This document shows, piece after piece, positions 44,537 to 49,517 of a stretch of 49,517 nt of DNA; position 1 is the stretch's first letter, and the number at the start of each line of letters is the position of its first letter. The DNA is taken from assembly GCA_017301975.1 (NCBI GenBank), contig JAFLEI010000043.1, positions 1-49,517 on the forward strand. Direction: 5' to 3'. The translations under genes were made by a program, and so were the position numbers. Source of the DNA: Verrucomicrobiota bacterium (GTDB lineage: Bacteria; Verrucomicrobiota; Verrucomicrobiia; Verrucomicrobiales; Verrucomicrobiaceae). The notes beneath the pieces were generated by a model. That model made no database searches, was not told the DNA's origin, and worked only from the letters and a program-made list of their open reading frames with translations.

Positions 44537-45286
44537 TCAGCGCTGCATTTCCATTCGAGGCCCCACATCGTTCTGGGCCTTGATGAGTTCCCAGTAGCGG
44601 CAGCGAAGAGTCCCGGCCTCAGCACCGCAGCAAGTCCAATGCGGCACCTTCCTGACGCCCAGGCCGCACTTTTCTGGGATTCCCCCGCGCACGACGGATC
44701 GGCAGCCAAAACAATGCCCCTTTCCGAACTGGCCGGAGTGCGCAAAAAAGCCGCCCAAGCGCATGACGGCCAGAGCCATGAGCATTTGTTCATTGTAGTC
44801 ACCATCGGCAGGTGAGACATTCACCCCCAGAGCCCCCCCTTTATCGATGAGCGCTTGGGCGGTTGGAAGCTTAGCCGTGACCCGAAGTTCAGCGGCCAGC
44901 AGCGCAGCTGGCGTTGCGGCTTCCCCCGGTCCCTTCTTCGCCTCTGCCTCATCAAACAAATGGAGGGTCCAGGATTCCGATGTTCGAGATCGATGACTGT
45001 ACCACACCACCGCACTCGCAAATCGGTCACCCTTTTCGAAATCCGGATGAGCCATGAACCCCACTGCACCCGGCACCTTGGCAGCAAACTTCGCCACATC
45101 ACTAATCGTACGCACTTCTTCGAATCCCTCAATCTGGCTGAGGTCCACCATCTCTTCGAGGCCGCCGTTGCATCCATGATTGGCCTGAAAGTATCTGGTC
45201 GGCTTCCCCTGGTTCGTCTCTTCTCCCTCAGATGACGCGAGAGCAGCCACATACACGATCATGCAGAGTAAGCCGAGTCGGTTCAT
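44537..45286 (-). CDS. Secreted cysteine-containing hypothetical protein, 249 aa
   Basis: From ATG 45286 it has a hydrophobic N-terminal signal (NRLGLLCMIVYVAALASS). The rest is soluble. A C-terminal region has many Cys (HCFGCRS, EKCGLG, HWTCCGAEAG, LRCRYW), suggesting disulfides or metal binding outside the cytoplasm. The middle contains a region of Ala/Leu-rich helices. An upstream in-frame Met at 45337 is less likely. No family recognised. Confidence 0.65.
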   Translation of the reverse strand: MNRLGLLCMIVYVAALASSEGEETNQGKPTRYFQANHGCNGGLEEMVDLSQIEGFEEVRTISDVAKFAAKVPGAVGFMAHPDFEKGDRFASAVVWYSHRSRTSESWTLHLFDEAEAKKGPGEAATPAALLAAELRVTAKLPTAQALIDKGGALGVNVSPADGDYNEQMLMALAVMRLGGFFAHSGQFGKGHCFGCRSVVRGGIPEKCGLGVRKVPHWTCCGAEAGTLRCRYWELIKAQNDVGPRMEMQR

Positions 45287-45413
45287 GAGAATTTCAGGGG
45301 TGTTGAATGAGTCGCCGAACGCTCCTATGAACGACAATTCAGCCGCGCTCGGCCAAACGCTGCAATCTTCTAAACTGACCAGCTTAGCTTAGACTTAGAT
45401 CTGCGTTTCAAAA

Positions 45414-45665
45414 TCAACGTTGCTGCTTCCGCTTCAGAAATCGCACCAGAAGATTCAACCCGGCAAAAGCCAGCAGTGCTGTCGCGCCAATCCAGGCAGA
45501 GCCTGGCATGGCTTTCATGAGGTTCGCCAGCATGGGCTCGTCGGGCCGCACATCCGGCGCCACCCAGCGCATCAGGACATAAACCACACCCGCGAGGGTG
45601 GTGCTCACCCACCATGGAATGCTATAAACCAGCATGTAGGGGATGGATTCTTTGCGGCGTGACAT
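45414..45665 (-). CDS. Orphan two-helix membrane module resembling the N-terminus of Mrr-type endonucleases
   Basis: The 83 residues begin MSRRKES, then a membrane helix containing IPWWVSTTLAGVVYVLMRW, a loop, a second helix (GATALLAFAGLNLLVRF) and a basic end. From memory, the RRKES...PWWVS pattern is typical of the membrane anchor at the start of membrane-bound Mrr-family restriction endonucleases. Here a stop follows directly, with no catalytic domain in the next 75 bp in any frame. It may be a stand-alone membrane protein or a remnant. Confidence 0.6.
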   Translation of the reverse strand: MSRRKESIPYMLVYSIPWWVSTTLAGVVYVLMRWVAPDVRPDEPMLANLMKAMPGSAWIGATALLAFAGLNLLVRFLKRKQQR

Positions 45666-45745
45666 GCGGAAATCTCCGCATAGTCCTTGGAACTGTCACG
45701 CGACATTCCATTCCTTATTCAAAACTCAGTTCCGCAAAGCCCACC

Positions 45746-45862
45746 CTTTGGACTGCGGTCGCGAAGTGAGGAACGAACGAAGCTACAGCTTTTCGCAGGC
45801 TGATCAGCTCACGCAGGCCAGGAGACGCTCGAAAGCGGCAGCTACGCAGCCGCACTCCAAAG
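45746..45862. repeat. MITE-like element with 17-bp terminal inverted repeats
   Basis: CTTTGGACTGCGGTCGC at the left matches the inverse of the right end (GCAGCCGCACTCCAAAG) at 14 of 17 positions. The 117-bp element fills most of the 275-bp gap 45666-45940, which has no gene. Confidence 0.7.
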
Positions 45863-45940
45863 CAAGAAGCTCCGCATGCCCGCCCGCCCTTCAAGCCTCC
45901 TCGTGAAGCTTCAAGGGCGATGCACCTTGCCTGAAATTCA

Positions 45941-47284
45941 TCACACCCCCGCAGCCTTCTGCTTCTCGGCCTGCAGCGCTGCTTTATCGGCAGCGAGCTG
46001 GGCGAGGGCGGCGGCCTGTCTGGCCTTCTGTTTGGCTTCGTACTCGGCGAGGGTTTTGGCGCGGGCTTCGGCGCGGCGGGCTTTGGCTTCTTCGTCGGCT
46101 TGATTGAACTTGGCGCGCTCGGCTTCCTGGGCGGCTTTGGCGGCGGCGGCTTCGGCGGCGCGTTGTTCTTTTTCGAGGCGGATGGCTTCCTTCTCGGCGA
46201 ACTGCTTGGCTTTCAGCTCGGCGGCGGCGGCGCGGAGGGCTTCTTTTTCGGCCTCGGCCTGGGCTTTGATGGCGGCTTTCTCGGCTTCGGCCTGCTCCTT
46301 GGCTAGGCGTGCAGCTTCCTTGGCGGCTTCTTTTTCGGCGAGCTCACGGGCTTTAGCAGCGGCTTTCTCGGCTTCGGCCTGTTCCTTGGCCAGACGTGCG
46401 GCTTCCTTGGCGGCGGCTTTTTCAGCGTCGGCCTGTTCCTTGGCGAGGCGGGCGGCTTCCCGGGCCTCTGCAGCGGCGAGCATGGCGGCCAGTTTCTCGG
46501 CCTCGGCCTTCTCTTTGGCAGCAGCCTTCTCGGCGGCTTCCTGCTCTTTGGCCAGACGTGCGGCCTCCTTGGCGGCGGCTTTTTCGGCTTCGGCCTGCTC
46601 CTTGGCAATCCGGGCGGTTTCTTTCGCGGCCTCCTTCTCGGCCAGTTCGCGGGCCTTGGCTTCGGCTTTCTCGATGGCGGCCTGTTCTTTGGCGAGACGC
46701 TCGGCCTCCTTGGCGGCGGCTTTTTCAGCGTCGGCCTGGGCCTTGGCTTCCGCTGCGGCGACCATGGCGGCCAGTTTCTCGGCGATGGCGCGCTCCTTGG
46801 CGACGGCTTTCTCGGCGGCTTCGCGTTCCTTGGCCAGACGTGCCTCCTCCTTCTCGGCCAGCGCACGGGCCTTGGCCTCCTCTTTTTCGGCGAGTTCCTT
46901 GGCCTTGATGGCGGCGGCGGCGGCGCGCATGGCCTCCAGCTCCAGCGCAGCTTGCGCCTTGGCGGCAGCGGCGGCTTCTTCCTTGGCGATGCGAGCGGCT
47001 TCCTTCTCGGCGATGGCGGCCAGGCGTGCGGCTTCCTTCTCGGCCAGCGCCTGCGCCTTGGCGGCTTCGCGTTCCGCGATGTCGGCGGCGACCTTCGTCT
47101 CCATGGCGGCGGTGAGCACGGTGGTGAAGTCGATCATCTGCTGGCTGAGCTCCGCTGCGGTGGCGGTCAGCGCCGGGGCGGCGTCTTCGAGCACGCGGGG
47201 CTGGATTTCGAGCGCCTGAAGTTTCTGCGCGGTGTCAGCAAGAAGGGCGAGGAATTTGGGATCGAGCTTGGTGGTCGGAGTCAT
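45941..47284 (-). CDS. Long Ala/Lys/Glu-rich helical protein, 447 aa
   Basis: From ATG 47284, a short N-terminal domain of about 60 residues is followed by nearly 370 residues built from imperfect repeats such as AEKEAAKEAARLAKEQ and AEAEKAAAKA. This is expected to be one very long alpha-helix, either a stable single helix or a coiled coil, as in TolA domain II. There is no signal peptide or membrane helix, so it is cytoplasmic unless exported unusually. The repeat DNA is prone to expansion. The long open frame on the opposite strand is a composition artefact. Confidence 0.8.
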   Translation of the reverse strand: MTPTTKLDPKFLALLADTAQKLQALEIQPRVLEDAAPALTATAAELSQQMIDFTTVLTAAMETKVAADIAEREAAKAQALAEKEAARLAAIAEKEAARIAKEEAAAAAKAQAALELEAMRAAAAAIKAKELAEKEEAKARALAEKEEARLAKEREAAEKAVAKERAIAEKLAAMVAAAEAKAQADAEKAAAKEAERLAKEQAAIEKAEAKARELAEKEAAKETARIAKEQAEAEKAAAKEAARLAKEQEAAEKAAAKEKAEAEKLAAMLAAAEAREAARLAKEQADAEKAAAKEAARLAKEQAEAEKAAAKARELAEKEAAKEAARLAKEQAEAEKAAIKAQAEAEKEALRAAAAELKAKQFAEKEAIRLEKEQRAAEAAAAKAAQEAERAKFNQADEEAKARRAEARAKTLAEYEAKQKARQAAALAQLAADKAALQAEKQKAAGV

Positions 47285-47388
47285 GGCGATAGGTCGGAAA
47301 AAGGGGCGGGAATGATGGTCAGAGATGGGCGGGTGTAAAGCGGAAGCGGCGTTTCGGGCGGGAGGTTTCAAGTTTCAACCGCGTCCTC

Positions 47389-47552
47389 GGAGCGTGGACT
47401 TCAGTCCGCAGCACTCCGCACCCGCACGTGACGACGCAGCACTGCATAGCGCCTTCTCTCGTTCGTCCCGGAGTCCGCGTGCCTGCCGTGCGCCATGTGG
47501 AGGGACTCCCGCTGGGTGAAGGCGGCGTGCTGCGGACTGAAGTCCGCGCTCC
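47389..47552. repeat. MITE-like element with 26-bp terminal inverted repeats
   Basis: The 26 bases starting at 47389 (GGAGCGTGGACTTCAGTCCG...) match the inverse of those ending at 47552 at 25 of 26 positions. The 164-bp element is too small for a transposase, so it would be non-autonomous. Related ends occur at 42760-42850. It occupies most of the 388-bp gap 47285-47672. A TTTTTTTT run follows at about 47561. Confidence 0.85.
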
Positions 47553-47672
47553 TTGGGCGCTTTTTTTTGGCGGAGGCGGGTGGACTTTGCGGAGGCCGCG
47601 AAATGAGGGCTGAATGAAGCGCCATGGGTGCATGGCTTCTTGACCTCGGCGCTGACTGCGCAAGCCTGACGC

Positions 47673-49232
47673 ATGCGAAAACATCCCCTGCCCCTGCGCC
47701 TCTCTTTTCTGGCCCTGCTTGCCTCCACCGCCACCGGCTTCGCGGCGGAGTTTGCCCCGCTTTTCCTGAGTGCGAACCAGATGTCGATCGCCACGGGGAA
47801 GCCTTCGCTGGTGATGATGTCCAGCGGCTCCACGCACATCCCGGTGTGGTCTTTGTCCGGCGGCACGGATGGGCAGTCGGTGAGCGGGGTGGTGACCGGG
47901 CTGCCGCGTGATTGCGGCGGCGTGCGGGTGGAAATCACGGTGACCTCCACGGATGCGGAAACGAGCCCGGCCTTGGAGGATGTTTACCGCGTGCACCTTT
48001 CCCAGATGGTGGAGGGCGCACCCTTCACGGAGCGGCATCTGCAGGGAGATCCCATCCGCACGGCGCTGCCTGCCGCGCCGCTGCACTCGCGCACCATTGT
48101 TTTGGAGTCGTACTACCAAGTCGTGCCCGATGCGCCTCTGACGGTGCGCATTCAGCGCGAGCCTGCGGACCCCGCCGACACCTTCACCAGCCCGACCGGA
48201 CTGGCGGTGGTCAAGGTGACGCCGCTGAGCGCCCTCCCGGAGCCCCACGTGGTGCAGGAAGCACAGGGCTACAATTCCTGGCCGATGCTACAGGCGCTCG
48301 GCAACAAGCTGGTCTGCGTGTACACCCGGGGCTCGGGGCACACGATTGGTGAAGACGCGCGCGCCACCTACGCGCGCACCTCCACGGACGGCGGCAAGAC
48401 GTGGACGGCTGAAACGGTGGTGGCGAACTCTCCCGGCTATTGCGATGTGCCCGTGGGCAAAGGACTGGACTCCACCGGGGCGATGCTGCTCTGGGTGCGC
48501 CGGGTCGGGAAAGATTGGCACCAGGATCTGTACCGCACGACGGATGGCGTGAAGTTCACGCTGGTGACCACGCCGGAGCTGGCCGTGCGCCCGGTGCAGA
48601 TCACGGATGTTTTGTCCGTCCCAAACGTCGGCCTCATGTCGCTGTGGTTCGCCGGAAACTACGGGACTGAAGCCACCAATTCCTGGGGCATGGTGACGAG
48701 CAAGGACGATGGCAAGACCTGGACGCAGACGCCCGCGGAATCCGATCTGCCCAAAGACCAGTGGCCCACCGAACCCGCCGCCGTGTACCTGGGCGATGGC
48801 AAGATCCTCTGCATTGCACGCACCGAGATGGGTGGCCCCGGCACGGTGCGCTCGCAGTTTCAGATCACCTCCACCGACTACGGCAAGACCTGGACGCGCA
48901 AGCAGACCAACATCACCGATGTGGCCGCCTCCACCCCGAGCCTGATCCTGGATGCCAAGACGGGACTGCTGAGCCTCTACTACTACCAGCGCGGCCGCGC
49001 CGGCCTGCTGCGGCGGCGCGTCGTGGAGCCCAAGCATGTGTTTGAGCATCCGCTGCTGTGGCCTGTCTCCGAAGCGGTCGCCGCAGGGAGCCAGATCGCG
49101 TATGATGCGGGCAACGTGAACGCGACGGTGATCGGCGGCACGCATTACCTGTCGTTTTACTCCGGCAAGGCACCGGATACGGCGGTGCTGGTGAGCGTGC
49201 TGAAGGGGCCCAAGGGCGAGGAGAGGAAGTAG
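47673..49232 (+). CDS. Secreted sialidase/BNR-repeat exo-glycosidase-like protein
   Basis: The 519 residues start with a signal peptide (1-24, ending FAA). An N-terminal beta-rich domain (about 25-185) is followed by a six-bladed propeller-type domain with Asp-boxes: STDGGKTWTA, SKDDGKTWTQ and STDYGKTWTR. This is the sialidase (GH33-like) pattern. The bacterial arginine triad cannot be confirmed by eye, so activity on sialic acid is not proven. Likely an exported glycan- or polymer-degrading or binding protein. Confidence 0.82.
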   Translation: MRKHPLPLRLSFLALLASTATGFAAEFAPLFLSANQMSIATGKPSLVMMSSGSTHIPVWSLSGGTDGQSVSGVVTGLPRDCGGVRVEITVTSTDAETSPALEDVYRVHLSQMVEGAPFTERHLQGDPIRTALPAAPLHSRTIVLESYYQVVPDAPLTVRIQREPADPADTFTSPTGLAVVKVTPLSALPEPHVVQEAQGYNSWPMLQALGNKLVCVYTRGSGHTIGEDARATYARTSTDGGKTWTAETVVANSPGYCDVPVGKGLDSTGAMLLWVRRVGKDWHQDLYRTTDGVKFTLVTTPELAVRPVQITDVLSVPNVGLMSLWFAGNYGTEATNSWGMVTSKDDGKTWTQTPAESDLPKDQWPTEPAAVYLGDGKILCIARTEMGGPGTVRSQFQITSTDYGKTWTRKQTNITDVAASTPSLILDAKTGLLSLYYYQRGRAGLLRRRVVEPKHVFEHPLLWPVSEAVAAGSQIAYDAGNVNATVIGGTHYLSFYSGKAPDTAVLVSVLKGPKGEERK

Positions 49233-49248
49233 GCGGGGGGGACGCGTT

Positions 49249-49275
49249 GATGAGGGATCATCCTGATCCCTCATC
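49249..49275. terminator. Hairpin after the sialidase-like gene
   Basis: GATGAGGGATCA pairs perfectly with TGATCCCTCATC over 12 bp with a TCC loop, 16 bp after the stop codon. No T-run follows, so it may act as a rho-independent-like or 3-prime-end-stabilising structure. Confidence 0.5.
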
Positions 49276-49329
49276 TCAGACGACGCTGGACTCCGCTGCC
49301 GTCGGTCATCGCTCGTTCATTCTTCCCGC

Positions 49330-49393
49330 TCTCGCGGAGGGCTGGGGACAGCCCTCCCTACCCTGCGCTGGGCGCCCGCACGCCCAGCGCAGG
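49330..49393. repeat. Repeat related to 43589-43708, plus strong hairpin
   Basis: Bases 49330-49362 are an inverted near-copy of 43590-43622. They run into a perfect 13-bp stem CCTGCGCTGGGCG / CGCCCAGCGCAGG (49362-49374 and 49381-49393) with loop CCCGCA. The remaining bases up to 49474 show no gene. Confidence 0.75.
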
Positions 49394-49474
49394 TAGATAC
49401 CATGTGGGCGGAGTCACCGAAGCGGATCGGTGATAAGAAGGGAGTGTTGAAAGAACCCTGAACACACCACCCAC

Positions 49475-49517
49475 ATGGCCAAGCAAACTACCAAGAGCAT
49501 CGCGACAAACAAGAGCC
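49475..49517 (+). CDS. Start of a gene cut by the window edge
   Basis: ATG 49475 opens a frame reading MAKQTTKSIATNKS, which runs off the window. The basic, Thr/Ser/Lys-rich start could belong to a small DNA-binding protein such as an HU-type histone-like protein, but 14 residues are not enough to decide. Confidence 0.45.
   Translation, partial: MAKQTTKSIATNKS

Noticed and set aside
46104..47219. Plus-strand frame of about 370 codons rich in Ala and Ser
   Set aside because: It is the complement of the Ala/Lys/Glu repeat gene. The repeat composition keeps several frames open. The minus-strand protein has the coherent N-terminal domain.
48288..49274. Minus-strand frame antisense to the sialidase-like gene
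   Set aside because: The plus strand shows signal peptide and three Asp-boxes. The antisense frame lacks any motif.

Overview
The window looks like chromosome of a member of the Verrucomicrobiota (a Prosthecobacter/Verrucomicrobiaceae-type bacterium is the best guess). Supporting this are a Tat-exported DUF1501 protein, a vWA/GATase1-like membrane protein followed by a C13/C14-like protein, secreted sialidase-type and PDZ proteins, high GC, and many short palindromic or inverted-repeat elements between genes. This is a phylum-level inference from gene content only.

Region 1 (1-1385) holds no convincing gene. It has two long perfect palindromes (52 and 62 bp) that share the same core, ACCTATATATAGGT, but have different arms. 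Each has short words from its own arm repeated beside it.

Region 2 (about 1757-11397) is a compact 9.6-kb island that reads as a complete filamentous-phage (inovirus) prophage. On the minus strand, in order, are a candidate ssDNA-binding protein, an HUH rolling-circle Rep, a small acidic protein, a classic pVIII-type major coat protein, a small membrane protein, a pIII-like adsorption protein, a pVI-like protein, a second coat protein with a long acidic tail, a pI/Zot ATPase, a pIV secretin and a small membrane protein. Most of these genes touch or overlap. A three-gene plus-strand operon (winged-helix-like protein, small protein, zinc-finger protein) faces it. A 609-bp intergenic region with strong hairpins is a candidate origin/packaging region. 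A 23-bp imperfect direct repeat (13 bp identical) flanks the island and is a candidate attL/attR. No integrase is encoded.

Region 3 (11.4-28.4 kb) is ordinary chromosome: a Gfo/Idh/MocA oxidoreductase, small membrane proteins, purH, lgt, an ECF sigma factor with a putative anti-sigma and a PDZ protein, glutathione peroxidase, glgB, a glycosyltransferase, a tandem pair of secreted paralogs, and leuS.

Region 4 (28.6-38.6 kb) holds secA and a four-gene plus-strand operon with overlapping start/stop codons: a vWA/GATase1-like membrane protein, a caspase/legumain-like protein lacking its catalytic Cys, a permuted-papain-like protein, and a small partner. A 99-bp inverted-repeat element sits in frame inside the signal-peptide region of the second gene. 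A class IV aminotransferase, tRNA-Gly(GCC) and an L11-methyltransferase-like gene follow.

Region 5 (38.7-49.5 kb) carries a metallo-beta-lactamase-fold hydrolase, a dihydrofolate reductase, a putative lipoprotein, a DUF1501 protein, a histidine phosphatase, several membrane or secreted unknowns, an orphan membrane module resembling the N-terminus of Mrr-type endonucleases, a long Ala/Lys/Glu-rich helical protein and a sialidase-like protein. Most longer host intergenic gaps here contain a MITE- or REP-like element with terminal inverted repeats.
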